This document shows positions 7,016 to 15,558 of a stretch of DNA of 36,209 nucleotides, piece by piece. Within the stretch, counting starts at the first letter, position 1. Each line of letters begins with the position of its first letter. The notes under the pieces were generated by a model that was given only the letters and a program-made list of their open reading frames with translations, was not told the DNA's origin and ran no database searches. A program made the translations under genes and the position numbers. Source of the stretch: Streptomyces monashensis (GTDB lineage Bacteria; Actinomycetota; Actinomycetes; Streptomycetales; Streptomycetaceae); the NCBI RefSeq assembly GCF_001866665.1, contig NZ_MLYO01000057.1:1-36209 (forward strand), written 5' to 3'.

Positions 7016-8377
7016 TCAGCTCGCGCTGAAGGCGCTGATGCCCTCGGGGGTGCCCCAGCCGGTCGGACCGTCGTAGCCGGGCCCGGCGGTGCAGAAGTAC
7101 GACGTGGAGCAGGTGCCGTTGCTGCCGCTGGTCACGTCGTTGAGGGCGGAGGTGCCGGCCGCGTTGTACGGGTACTGGGCCGGGTAGTCGCCGCTGCCCG
7201 GGGTGCCGGCCAGCGCGTAGACGGAGGCGATGATCGGCGAGGAGGCGCTGGTGCCGCCGTAGGTGTTCCAGCCGCTCGCCTGGTAGGTGTCGTAGACCGA
7301 GACGCCGGTGGCGGGGTCGGCCACGGCCGAGACATCCGCGATCATGCGGTTCGAGCAGCCGCTGTCGGTCTGCCAGCTGGGCTTGGGGTCGTTGGCCGAG
7401 CAGCCGGAGCCGGTGCCCTCGGTGCTGGAGGTGTGCCAGACGGACTCGCTCCAGCCGCGGCTGCTGGAGTCCTTGGACAGGGCGGTGCCGCCGACGGCGG
7501 TGACGTACTGGGAGGCGGCCGGGTACTCGGCGCCGTAGGCGCTGTCACCCGCGCTCGCGGTGATGGCGACGCCCGGGTGGTTGTAGTACGAGGAGTCGTA
7601 CGTCGTGTCGGAGGAGGACTCCGCGCCGCCGTAGCTGTTGGAGACGAACTTGGCGCCGAGCTTGACGGCCTCGTTCACCGCGGTGCCGAGGTCGGCTTCG
7701 GACGCCGAGCTGGCCTCGACGAGCAGGATGTTGCAGTTCGGGCAGACCGCGCTGACCATGTCGAGGTCGAGCGACTCCTCACCGGCCCAGCCGCTGTCGG
7801 CGGTGGGGAGGTTGGACGACGAGCCGTCCTGGCCGACCTTGCTGAAGCAGCCGCTGCCGCTGGTGCAGGCCGGGAGGCCGTACTGCGAGCGGTAGGTCGC
7901 GAGGTCGGACTCGGCGTTCGGGTCGTCGTAGGCGTCGACGATGGCGACGGTCTCGCCGGAGCCGTTGGCGGAGGCGGCGGAGGTCAGGCCGTAGGCCGAC
8001 TGGAGGTCCGAGGGGCCGTATCCGGTGGGCGAGTCGGAGGAGGCGCTCGGCTTGATGGTCTTGGGCGCGATGCCCTTCAGGGCCGCCTGCTTCTCCATGA
8101 AGGCGGTGGTGCCGCCGGTGACGCGGAGTGCGTTGCAGGCGGCGAAGCCCTTCTTCGGGGTGGCGCCACATGCCCGCGTGTACTGCACGTGGGCCTTGGC
8201 GACCTGGGCTGCGATCGCCTTGGAGCTCACCTTGTGGCTCGTGCCGGCGGTGTCCGCGCTCGCGTGGGCCGCGGTGCCGAGTCCGGCGATGACGAGCGCG
8301 GCGGTGGCCGCTGCTGCCGAGCCGACGCGGCGCCATCTGCCGCGTATGTGGGGGGAATTGGGGGTGGTCGTACGCAA
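7016..8377 (-). CDS. Secreted S53-family (sedolisin/kumamolisin-like) serine peptidase
   Basis: 453 residues. The TTG at 8377 is chosen because AGGAGG lies 7 bases upstream and the protein then begins with a normal signal peptide: Arg-rich n-region (HIRGRWRRVG), hydrophobic core SAAAATAALVIAGLG, cleavage near AHASA. Catalytic motifs of the sedolisin family are present: E-x3-D in GEESLD, the SNSYGG and SAGDSAYG oxyanion/Asp region, and the nucleophile in GGTSASSP. The C-terminal calcium-site region (AGPGYDGPTGWGTPEG) is intact. The N-terminal prosegment is short compared with fungal relatives, as is usual in Streptomyces. Expected to be an exported, acid-tolerant endopeptidase that scavenges protein. 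Monocistronic. Confidence 0.93.
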   Translation of the reverse strand: MRTTTPNSPHIRGRWRRVGSAAAATAALVIAGLGTAAHASADTAGTSHKVSSKAIAAQVAKAHVQYTRACGATPKKGFAACNALRVTGGTTAFMEKQAALKGIAPKTIKPSASSDSPTGYGPSDLQSAYGLTSAASANGSGETVAIVDAYDDPNAESDLATYRSQYGLPACTSGSGCFSKVGQDGSSSNLPTADSGWAGEESLDLDMVSAVCPNCNILLVEASSASEADLGTAVNEAVKLGAKFVSNSYGGAESSSDTTYDSSYYNHPGVAITASAGDSAYGAEYPAASQYVTAVGGTALSKDSSSRGWSESVWHTSSTEGTGSGCSANDPKPSWQTDSGCSNRMIADVSAVADPATGVSVYDTYQASGWNTYGGTSASSPIIASVYALAGTPGSGDYPAQYPYNAAGTSALNDVTSGSNGTCSTSYFCTAGPGYDGPTGWGTPEGISAFSAS

Positions 8378-8808
8378 GGTACAGCCTCCTGGAAGTGGTG
8401 GACAGAGGCGTGCGGGTGTGGGGGTCCACCGATGGGTGACCGGTGGGGGCGGCGGCCCGCGACGACCATCGCTTTGTTGAGTACGCGACAACAAGGAGCC
8501 TTGCGAAATCCTGACCGCCCCATTGCGCAAGGGGTTGTGTGCTTACTGACCAGTGAATGAAGGATGGATGTTGACTGGCTGAAACTTGACCCTGTGCACG
8601 GTGCGCGCGGGCCTGCGCTACGCGCGTTAAGCAGCGTGTCCGAACCCGTTCGGTTGTCGAGGGCGAGGTATGCCCGAAGGTGTTTGCGTGGCACGTTCGT
8701 TTGCGTCATCGCCGGGGTGGGTGCGGTTCTGTCCCGCCCAGGGGATTTCGACTCCCGACGCAGCCGTCGCGCTCCTCGCTCCCCGGAAGGGCCCATAGGG
8801 GCGCGCTG
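8378..8808. other. Intergenic region upstream of the peptidase
   Basis: About 430 bases. It holds the peptidase ribosome site (AGGAGG, minus strand, 8385-8390) and a locally AT-richer patch around 8465-8600 that probably contains its promoter. I could not pin a convincing -35/-10 pair. No gene is recognised. Confidence 0.4.
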
Positions 8809-9025
8809 ATGCTGGAAGAAGCCGAAGAGATCGGCCGTCGCGCACGCCGCGCACGGCTCCGTCTCGGCATGACGCAGGCCGACCTCGCTGCCGCCCTCGG
8901 CACGACGCAGGGGTGGGTCTCCACGATGGAACGCGGCCGCATCGAACTCGACCGCGTCGGCCTGCTCAATCCGCTCTGCGGGTACACCCGAACGGCTTGA
9001 TCGGACGGCCGTACGGTGCCGGGGT
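8809..9025 (+). pseudogene. Broken XRE-type regulator
   Basis: ATG 8809 opens a helix-turn-helix of the XRE family: IGRRARRARLRLGMTQADLA then LGTTQGWVSTMERGRIELDR. Translation ends at 9000 after an unrelated tail (PLCGYTRTA). In the next frame the expected continuation is visible: SALRVHPNGLIGRPYG, the conserved segment that follows this HTH in Streptomyces regulators. A small deletion and frameshift near 8970 therefore truncates the gene, and the large C-terminal domain of such regulators is missing. A 63-residue HTH peptide might still be made. Confidence 0.7.
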
Positions 9026-9068
9026 CTCCCGGCGACCGCTCGCCCGCGGCCGGGCTGGGGAGGATGAT

Positions 9069-9638
9069 TCAGATGCCTTCCGCCGTCACATGCGCGATGA
9101 CGCGCCTGACGTATTCCTCGCGGTGCCGAAGCAGTTCAGCACTGATGAGGATGCGGTTTGTGCTGATGGGGAGGAACAGGGTGCCGGTGATGGGCAGCGC
9201 GGTCACCTTGAGCCGGAATCCGCCGAGGCGGGTACCGGTGGTCCTCTCGTACTCGCGCACGGCGTCCCTCATGCGCGGAGCACCACGCCCCGGACGGCTT
9301 GCGTTCGCGACGTCGCGTTTGCGTTCGGCGCTCCACAGGCGGACGACATCACGGTTGTCCTCGACGATGCGGCCGAGCAGGCCGCCCGGAGACAACGGAA
9401 CCGCCGATTCGTCCTGCTCCGAGGCTGCCAGTGCGCGTTCCCACCACCGTAGCCACTCGGCGTCAACGCCTCTGTCGCTGTGCACAGTTGCATCGACGGC
9501 CAGGCTCGGCCGCGCCACGACGGCCGGTAGGCCCAGCGGGTCACGGATGCCGAGCGCGTCGCGGACTGCCAGGGCAGCGGCCAGGTGGTAGGAGTACCCC
9601 AGGGCTACTTCCCACGGCGCGCTCGACACCGATCCCAT
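9069..9638 (-). CDS. Hypothetical protein, 189 aa
   Basis: The protein starts MGSVSSAPWEVALGYSYHLA and is rich in Trp, Arg and Glu; no signal peptide, membrane segment or known motif is visible. A helical N-terminal half is followed by a strand-like segment (GGFRLKVTALPITGTLFLPIS) and a C-terminal helix (ELLRHREEYVRRVIAH). The ATG is 15 bases downstream of the stop of the secreted-protein gene on the same strand, so the two are probably translated from one message. I do not recognise the family; a partner function with the secreted protein (for example protection or folding) is only a context-based thought. Confidence 0.75.
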   Translation of the reverse strand: MGSVSSAPWEVALGYSYHLAAALAVRDALGIRDPLGLPAVVARPSLAVDATVHSDRGVDAEWLRWWERALAASEQDESAVPLSPGGLLGRIVEDNRDVVRLWSAERKRDVANASRPGRGAPRMRDAVREYERTTGTRLGGFRLKVTALPITGTLFLPISTNRILISAELLRHREEYVRRVIAHVTAEGI

Positions 9639-9653
9639 GAGTCTTCCTTTGTC

Positions 9654-10310
9654 TCAGACGATCTCTGCGCTGTCGGTGGGGCCGCCGCTCGAGCAGATGT
9701 CGCCGTCCCACAGGAGCGCGTCACTGGAGGGGGAGACCCCCGCGGTCTCCCAGCCGGGTCCGCCGGCGTTCGCGTCCCACTCGCCCTCCCAGGACGAGTC
9801 GAATGCCAGCCCGCCGCCCCACGAGTAGGTGTCCGAACCGTAGTCGTCGGACCTGCTCGCCTGCCAGTGATAGGCGACCGCGTCCTCGTCGAGATCGAAC
9901 CCCGTCTGGATCTCCATGTTGTAGCCGCCGACCGGATGTACCCAGATGTACGAGTCGCCGCAGTCCCCTTCGACGACGTCGTCGGGGTGGACCTTCGCGC
10001 GGTACGGACTTCCGTCGGGGTTGATCGCCTTGGGCGTCGGTACCGTGTGCTGGCTGCCGTCGGGTGCGGTGACGACCTTGAAGCCATGGGCTTTCGCGAG
10101 CTTCGCGTTCACCCCGGTCACCCGCATCTTGACGACCTTCGCGCCCTTGGGCGGCGCGTGCAGCGGTGTGTGACCCGCGTGAACTCGCAGCCCTGCGGGT
10201 CCGACGTGATGGGCAGACGGGACTGCTTCGGCGGTGCCGATACCGGCACCAGTGAGCGCGGACGCCGCAAACACCGCGACGAGTGCGCGCGTGAACATGG
10301 CACGCTTCAT
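9654..10310 (-). CDS. Secreted hypothetical protein, 218 aa
   Basis: A clear Sec signal peptide: MKRAMFTRALVAVFAASALT, continuing with GAGIGTAEA and likely cleavage after AEA near residue 29. A linker rich in His, Pro and Lys follows, containing KVVTAPDGSQHTVPTPKAIN. The mature C-terminal half is acidic and aromatic (GDCGDSYIWVHPVGGYNMEI, DDYGSDTYSWGGG) with only two Cys, which could form a disulfide. This looks like a small extracellular beta-fold protein of unknown function. It is the first gene of a two-gene unit with 9069-9638. Confidence 0.8.
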   Translation of the reverse strand: MKRAMFTRALVAVFAASALTGAGIGTAEAVPSAHHVGPAGLRVHAGHTPLHAPPKGAKVVKMRVTGVNAKLAKAHGFKVVTAPDGSQHTVPTPKAINPDGSPYRAKVHPDDVVEGDCGDSYIWVHPVGGYNMEIQTGFDLDEDAVAYHWQASRSDDYGSDTYSWGGGLAFDSSWEGEWDANAGGPGWETAGVSPSSDALLWDGDICSSGGPTDSAEIV

Positions 10311-10751
10311 TGCTGTTTCCCCCTATAACCGCCGCGGGATCTCACCCCGGGTCAGTTACCCGGTGCCCCACAGCAGACGTGCCGACAATATGGCCAATAG
10401 CGGCACATGTTCCTCATCTCTCTCATGGTTGACTGATTCAGGCCAGAGGAGGGGCTCATTCCGGGGTGTTGCCACGGCGGACAGGCCAGGGCGCTGGACG
10501 GCGCACGGACGCAAACGCGGATCTGCCCGGCCTGGCCGAGGGATCCCCCGTGGGTGACCTCGGTCGGGCCTGCAGAACGTTGACAGACCCCAGGCCCTCC
10601 GCCGTCCTGCACCATTCGCCGTGCCGCGATCCGCGGCCAGAGGGAAGCGGGAAGCGGGAAGCGGTCGGGGCGAAGAAATCCGTGGATCTTCGCGGCAACC
10701 TTTTCGGCCTCTGGGACCACTCAGTGTTGTCCGGCCGGGTGGTCCGGTCAG
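10311..10751. other. Divergent intergenic region
   Basis: 441 bases between the divergent secreted-protein gene and the lectin gene. The part next to the minus-strand gene (10380-10440) is relatively AT-rich and likely holds that gene's promoter. The right part holds the GCGGCAACC direct-repeat element at 10692-10721. No gene is recognised. Confidence 0.5.
10692..10721 (+). promoter_or_regulatory. GCGGCAACC direct-repeat element, copy 1
   Basis: GCGGCAACC (10692-10700), 12-base spacer beginning TTTT, then the degenerate half GGGACCACT (10713-10721). It lies about 30 bases upstream of the lectin-gene start. The same arrangement occurs at three other places in this region, always upstream of polysaccharide-related genes. 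Either an ECF-type -35/-10 pair or a two-turn direct-repeat operator. Confidence 0.6.
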
Positions 10752-12626
10752 ATGGAACGGCTGAAAGAGAGCACAGACATGCCCCTTGAACGAGAGCACA
10801 GACATGTCCCCGGCCCACCCACGTCCTCGGTGGCGTCCCGCGCCGGCGGCCACCGTGCCGACGGCCACGCCCGCGGTGGTCGCCCGAGGCATCGTGGCCG
10901 TCGGTTGCTCGCGCGTCGGGGCCTCTGGGCGGGTCTCGCCATGGTGGTCGTGGCCGGCTCGGCTGTCGTGGTCAGCCAGGCTTCGGCGCAGCAGAAAACC
11001 CTGGATCTGAAGAAGTGGTACGTGCTGGTCAACCGCAACAGCGGCAAGGTGCTGGACGACCGCGCCTTCGCCACGAAGGACGGCGCGGCGGTGGTGCAGT
11101 GGGCGCGCCACGGCGGGGCGAACCAGCAGTGGCGGTTCATCGACGCGGGTGACGGGTACTACCGGCTGCAGAACCGGAACTCCGGCAAGGTGCTGGACGA
11201 CCTCGGCTGGTCGAAGACCGCCGGCTCCGCCCTCGTGCAGTGGAAAGATCTGAACGGCACCAACCAGCAGTTCGAACTGGCCAAGTCGCCGGACGGCTAC
11301 GTGCGTTTGGTCAATCGCTTCAGTGGCATGGCTGTCGATGTCCACAACGCCGCCAAGGCCGACGGGGGCGGCGTCGTCCAGGACCGCGACCGGGGCGGCG
11401 CCGATCAGCAATGGCAACTCGTCCCGGCCGGGAGTCTCGGCGGCGCCGGTACGCCCACCGCGCCGGGCGGCAGCGTTCCCACCGGCCAGGCTCCGAGCGG
11501 CTCGCGCCCGTCGTCGCCGTCTTCTCCCGCAGCCGGTGGCGGCAGCTCGACGACACGTTTCATGGGCAGCAGCACGGTGTTCATCGGCGGCTCGATGTCC
11601 GACGCCTCGGCGGCCGCCGCGCCGTTCGACGTGCGCTACGCCTATGTGCACAGCCAGCCCGCGCCCTCGTCGGCCTACTATTCGGCAGCGCGCTGCCAGG
11701 ACGGGTGGTCGAGCTGGTGGGGCTGCTGGACCGGCAGCACCACAGCGCCGGGCACTTACGTGACCTATCGGGATGCCCAGGCGGCCCAGGCGACGTACAA
11801 GGGCAGCCCGCGCCCGCAGAAGATGCTCTGGACCTGGTACTCGTTGCGCGACCTCGGGGATGCGGCAGGCCAGGGCGACGGCCCGGGCGAGGTCAAGGCC
11901 ATCAACAGGGCGGACCTGCTCACCCGGTACCTGAACGACTACCGCTTCTTCCTCCAGAAGATCGGCACGTCGCACGACGCGATCGACCTCGAACCCGACT
12001 TCTGGGGCTACGTCCGGTCGCTCGGCAATCCACACCAGGTTCCCGCACAGGTCACGGGCGCAAATCCGACGGACTGCGGATCGCAGGAGAACAGCGCCAC
12101 CGGACTCGCCCAGTGCCTGATCTCGATGGCGCACAAGTACGCGCCGAACACCGCCGTGGGACTGCACCTTTCCTGCTTCGACTGGCAGACCAACACGCAG
12201 GCATGCGTCAAGGACTACGCGAACCTCGGGGCGAAGAACGCCGACTTCCTGGTCACCGACGTGTCGGACCGCGACGCAGGCTGGTACGCACAGCCCGCCC
12301 ACGGCGGCAGTGACCACTTCTGGAACGACCAGAAGGCCGCCGCCGCGCTCGGGTTCTACAAGACGATGGCCGAGTCCGTGGGCAAGCCGGTGGTCCTGTG
12401 GCAGATCCCCGTGGGTAACATGGCACAGAACAACACCCTGAACCACTACAAGGACGACAAGGTGGACTGGTTCTTCGCACACATGGACCAGGTCGCGAAC
12501 GCCCACGTCGCCGGCCTGCTCTTCGGTCCAGGGCAGCAGGAACAGACCACGGCCGAGTCCGACGGCGGAAACCTGATCCGCAAGACCATCGCCTACCACA
12601 ACTCAGGTGGCACAGCGCTCAAGTAG
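10752..12626 (+). CDS. Secreted ricin-B lectin (CBM13) protein with TIM-barrel-like C-terminal domain
   Basis: 624 residues from ATG 10752; ATG 10779 is an alternative. Residues 1-80 are a long Arg-rich leader with a twin-arginine-like RRLLARRG before the hydrophobic stretch LWAGLAMVVVAGSAVVV. Residues 83-225 form a beta-trefoil CBM13 with three repeats (NRNSGKVLDD twice, QQW/QQF endings), which binds sugar polymers. A Pro/Ser/Gly linker (230-268) leads to a roughly 350-residue C-terminal domain. Its segment AIDLEPDFWGY (residues 410-420), LHLSCFDWQT and KPVVLWQIPVGNM look like strand ends of an (alpha/beta)8 glycosidase with acidic residues D412, E414 and D416. I cannot assign a GH family. 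Extracellular; transcription probably from the repeat element just upstream. Confidence 0.85.
   Translation: MERLKESTDMPLEREHRHVPGPPTSSVASRAGGHRADGHARGGRPRHRGRRLLARRGLWAGLAMVVVAGSAVVVSQASAQQKTLDLKKWYVLVNRNSGKVLDDRAFATKDGAAVVQWARHGGANQQWRFIDAGDGYYRLQNRNSGKVLDDLGWSKTAGSALVQWKDLNGTNQQFELAKSPDGYVRLVNRFSGMAVDVHNAAKADGGGVVQDRDRGGADQQWQLVPAGSLGGAGTPTAPGGSVPTGQAPSGSRPSSPSSPAAGGGSSTTRFMGSSTVFIGGSMSDASAAAAPFDVRYAYVHSQPAPSSAYYSAARCQDGWSSWWGCWTGSTTAPGTYVTYRDAQAAQATYKGSPRPQKMLWTWYSLRDLGDAAGQGDGPGEVKAINRADLLTRYLNDYRFFLQKIGTSHDAIDLEPDFWGYVRSLGNPHQVPAQVTGANPTDCGSQENSATGLAQCLISMAHKYAPNTAVGLHLSCFDWQTNTQACVKDYANLGAKNADFLVTDVSDRDAGWYAQPAHGGSDHFWNDQKAAAALGFYKTMAESVGKPVVLWQIPVGNMAQNNTLNHYKDDKVDWFFAHMDQVANAHVAGLLFGPGQQEQTTAESDGGNLIRKTIAYHNSGGTALK
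10767..10806 (+). repeat. 15-bp direct repeat spanning two ATG codons
   Basis: GAGAGCACAGACATG occurs at 10767-10781 and again at 10792-10806. The 25-base offset is not a multiple of three, so the second ATG is out of the main frame. Either a small duplication or a paired protein/RNA site around the translation start. Confidence 0.8.
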
Positions 12627-12635
12627 GCGAAGGCA

Positions 12636-12672
12636 CGAATGCGCCCCCATCTGCCCGATGGGGGCGCATTCG
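12636..12672. terminator. Strong terminator hairpin
   Basis: A 15-bp perfect stem (CGAATGCGCCCCCAT 12636-12650 against ATGGGGGCGCATTCG 12658-12672) with a 7-base loop, followed by TCTTCTTC. It lies right after the lectin-gene stop and also ahead of the convergent xylanase gene's 3' end. Confidence 0.9.
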
Positions 12673-12843
12673 TCTTCTTCGCCGGGCTGCGGACTTCTCC
12701 GGTCTCTGCCGGACAAGCCCCGCCGGGCCTCCGTCTGGTCCCCGAACGACTGGAACCCCAGCCGATGCACGGATGGGGTTCCTCGAGGCGGTGAGTAACA
12801 GTCAGCGGGCGGGTCCGGGGGCTGCCGCCCGGGATCAGGCGGG

Positions 12844-15303
12844 TCAGCGCTGCAGGGTGAGGACACCCGGCCGCCACGGCAGTCGGTCGTAGGGGCCGCT
12901 CGCGGTGGGGGACTTGCCCTGGTAGAGGAACTGCAGGTTGCAGGGGTCGATGGTCATGGTCTGGTCGGGGTTGGTGCGGACCAGGTCACCGTGGCTGATG
13001 TCGTCCGTCCAGGTGGCGCCGCTGTTGGCCTTGCCCGCGAAGGGGTTGCTCTCGCCGGCGGCCTGCGGGGTCCAGGAACCGTTCAGGCTGGTGGCGGTGA
13101 ACGAGCGGAAGTAGCGCTGCTCGTTCGCACCCCGGGCCTCGACGATCATGAGGTACTGGTTCCGGCCCGCGACCTTGTAGACCTGCGGTGCCTCGAACAG
13201 GTTCTTCACCGAGTCGCTCATGACCGTCGTGTACGACGAGCCGAAGTTACCGGGGAAGTTCCCGATCGGCATGCTCGCCCGGTAGATCTTGCCGTTGTCA
13301 CCGGCGAAGAACAGGTACATGTTCTGGCCGTCGGCGATCAGGGTCTGGTCGATCGGGCCGGTGGGGGATTCGGTCTTGGGGATGCTTCCGGTGAACAGCG
13401 GCTGCGGCGAGGACCAGCCGCCCGGGTTGGTGGGGTCGCTCGACGTGCGGTAGACGAAGGCCGACGCGCCCCACTGGGACGCCAGCACCCAGATCTTCTT
13501 GGGCGCGAAGTAGAACAGCGTGGGCGCCACCGCGGACTGGCTCATCCCGGTCTGGCCGGCCGACGCCATGTCCGACCAGTTCGTGAAGGGCCTGAACATC
13601 ATCGAGCCGTACGACGATCCCGACACGCTCGACGCGTAGACCAGGTGCCTGCCGTTGTAGACCACGTCGGTGAAGTCCTTCACCGCGTCCCACCCGTTCG
13701 CCGGCTGCGCCAGCGCACCCGTCGACGTCCACCGGTACGTCGACGGAAGAGCACACGTGCCGCCTGCCGGCGCGGGCGTTGACGGGGTCGACGGCCTGAA
13801 GTTCCAGTGCTGGTTGGCGCCGCCGCCCGAGTCCCGGACCTGGACGGGGGTGCCGTTGGCGGTCCGACCACCGGGGATCTCCAGTGCCCGGCCGCTGGCG
13901 ACGTTGGTCAGCGTGTAGGAGCCGTCCCTGTTCCGGGCGGCCCGCCAGTGCTGGTTGGCGCCGCCGCCCGAGTCCCGGACCTCCATCCTGGTCCCGTTGC
14001 CCGTCTGGTTGGCCGGCTCGTCCAGTACCCGGCCGCTGGCGACGTTGGTCAGCGTGTAGGAGCCGTCGCTGTTCCGGCCGGCCCGCCACTGCTGGTTGGA
14101 GGCACCGCTGGCATCCCACACCTGGAGCGGGGTGCCGTTGCCGTTGTATCCCGCGGGCTCGTCGAGAACGCGTCCGGCGGCCACGTCGGAGAGCGTGTAG
14201 ACCGCCCCGGAGGTGATGCCGCCCCCGTCCGGCGTGCCGCCGCCACTGCCGCCGCTGCCGCCGCCCAGGGCGGTGAGTACCGCGCTGTAGGCGGGCTTCT
14301 TGTTGCCGCCCGCGTCGAACAGCAGCGGGTTCACACCGGTGCGCCAGGAGTCGCTGTCGCGGATGCCCCACACCGTGATGCCCGTGCAGCGAGCGACGTT
14401 CATGCACGCCTGGACAGCGCCTGCGTACGCCGTCGACGACGCCTGGGCGATGTCCAGCTCGGTGATCTGGACGTCCACGCCGAGCGCGGCGAACTTGGAC
14501 AGAGTGGTCTGGAAGCTCGCCGGCGGACCGCCTGCGCCGAAGTGGCTCTGGAAACCGACGCAGTCGATGGGCACGCCGCGGGACTTGAAGTCCTTGACCA
14601 TCGCGTAGACGCCCTGCGTCTTGGCATCGGTCCAGTTCTCGATGTTGTAGTCGTTGTAGCAGAGCTTGGCCGAGGGATCGGCGGACCGGGCTGTGCGGAA
14701 GGCTTCCTCGATGAAGCCGTTGCCCAGCACGTCCTGGAACACCGAGCTGCGGTGCTGACCGCTGCCGCCGTCGGCGAACGCCTCGTTGACCACGTCCCAG
14801 GCGTAGATCCTGCCCTTGAAGTGGCTCATCTCGGTGGTGATGTGGTTGTCCATCACACTGCGCAGGGTGCCTGCGTCGGTGATGGACTTCACCCAGGCGG
14901 GCAGCTGCGAGTGCCAGACCAGGGTGTGGCCGCGCATGCGCTGGCCGTGCGCGGAGGCGTGGCCGACGATCGAGTCGGCCGGGCCGAAGTCGAAGGTGCC
15001 GCGGGAGGGTTCGGTGGTGTCCCACTTCATCTCGTTCTCCGGGGTGATCATGTTGAACTCCCGGTCGAGAATGGTGGAGTACGTCGAGTCCCCGAGCCTG
15101 CCCGAGGACACCGCCGTACCGAAGTAGCGGCCACTGCCGGCCGCTGCACCGCCCAGGGTCGGCGTGCGGGCTTTCGGCGTGTGTGCGGCCATGGCGACCA
15201 GGGGCACGGCGGCACCCGCGGCGGCGAGGACCACGGCGGCGGCGAGCACGCGGCGGGTCGCCGGACGGCGGCGATGAGAGCGGTTCTGATCTGACAACGG
15301 CAT
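12844..15303 (-). CDS. Modular xylan-degrading enzyme: GH10 xylanase - CBM13 - GH62 arabinofuranosidase
   Basis: 819 residues. Signal peptide 1-40 with a long Arg-rich n-region; GAAGGA precedes the ATG at 15303. GH10 endo-1,4-beta-xylanase spans about 50-345: WDVVNEAF holds the acid/base Glu174 and VQITELDI the nucleophile Glu282, with the family's GHTLVWHSQLP. A Gly/Ser linker follows, then a CBM13 trefoil (about 366-503) with three QxW repeats. A short Pro-rich linker leads to a complete GH62 alpha-L-arabinofuranosidase (517-819): it starts CALPSTYRWTSTG, and the segments KDFTDVVYNG, PIDQTLIADG and FEAPQVYKV carry the conserved acidic residues. One polypeptide could both cut the xylan chain and strip arabinose side groups. 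In Streptomyces these domains usually sit in separate proteins. A direct-repeat element precedes the gene. Confidence 0.95.
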   Translation of the reverse strand: MPLSDQNRSHRRRPATRRVLAAAVVLAAAGAAVPLVAMAAHTPKARTPTLGGAAAGSGRYFGTAVSSGRLGDSTYSTILDREFNMITPENEMKWDTTEPSRGTFDFGPADSIVGHASAHGQRMRGHTLVWHSQLPAWVKSITDAGTLRSVMDNHITTEMSHFKGRIYAWDVVNEAFADGGSGQHRSSVFQDVLGNGFIEEAFRTARSADPSAKLCYNDYNIENWTDAKTQGVYAMVKDFKSRGVPIDCVGFQSHFGAGGPPASFQTTLSKFAALGVDVQITELDIAQASSTAYAGAVQACMNVARCTGITVWGIRDSDSWRTGVNPLLFDAGGNKKPAYSAVLTALGGGSGGSGGGTPDGGGITSGAVYTLSDVAAGRVLDEPAGYNGNGTPLQVWDASGASNQQWRAGRNSDGSYTLTNVASGRVLDEPANQTGNGTRMEVRDSGGGANQHWRAARNRDGSYTLTNVASGRALEIPGGRTANGTPVQVRDSGGGANQHWNFRPSTPSTPAPAGGTCALPSTYRWTSTGALAQPANGWDAVKDFTDVVYNGRHLVYASSVSGSSYGSMMFRPFTNWSDMASAGQTGMSQSAVAPTLFYFAPKKIWVLASQWGASAFVYRTSSDPTNPGGWSSPQPLFTGSIPKTESPTGPIDQTLIADGQNMYLFFAGDNGKIYRASMPIGNFPGNFGSSYTTVMSDSVKNLFEAPQVYKVAGRNQYLMIVEARGANEQRYFRSFTATSLNGSWTPQAAGESNPFAGKANSGATWTDDISHGDLVRTNPDQTMTIDPCNLQFLYQGKSPTASGPYDRLPWRPGVLTLQR

Positions 15304-15348
15304 GTCCTTCTGGCACAGCGGGCCTTGATCCGGCCCCGGTTACCCGCC

Positions 15349-15378
15349 AGTTGCCGCCACGCACACAAAGGTTGCCGC
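15349..15378 (-). promoter_or_regulatory. GCGGCAACC direct-repeat element, copy 2
   Basis: Minus strand: GCGGCAACC (15378-15370), 12 bases, then GCGGCAACT (15357-15349). Two near-perfect units 21 bases apart, 45 bases upstream of the modular xylanase start. Confidence 0.7.
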
Positions 15379-15558
15379 GGCCGAGGGAAGAATCTTCACG
15401 GCCGCCGTCACCCTCCCCACCCAGTTCCACGGCGACCTGCCGACCACCATGGAGGCCACCTACGCTTCGCTGGTACTCGACCGGGGGCGCCTCACCGGAT
15501 CCGCTCGACCATCGAGCTGTGCGGCAAGGGGGCTGGTCCCCTTGCCGCACGGCGGCGC

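Noticed and set aside
10356..12599. 747-codon minus-strand frame opposite the lectin gene
   Set aside because: Antisense of a well-supported secreted protein; no start signal and low-complexity translation.
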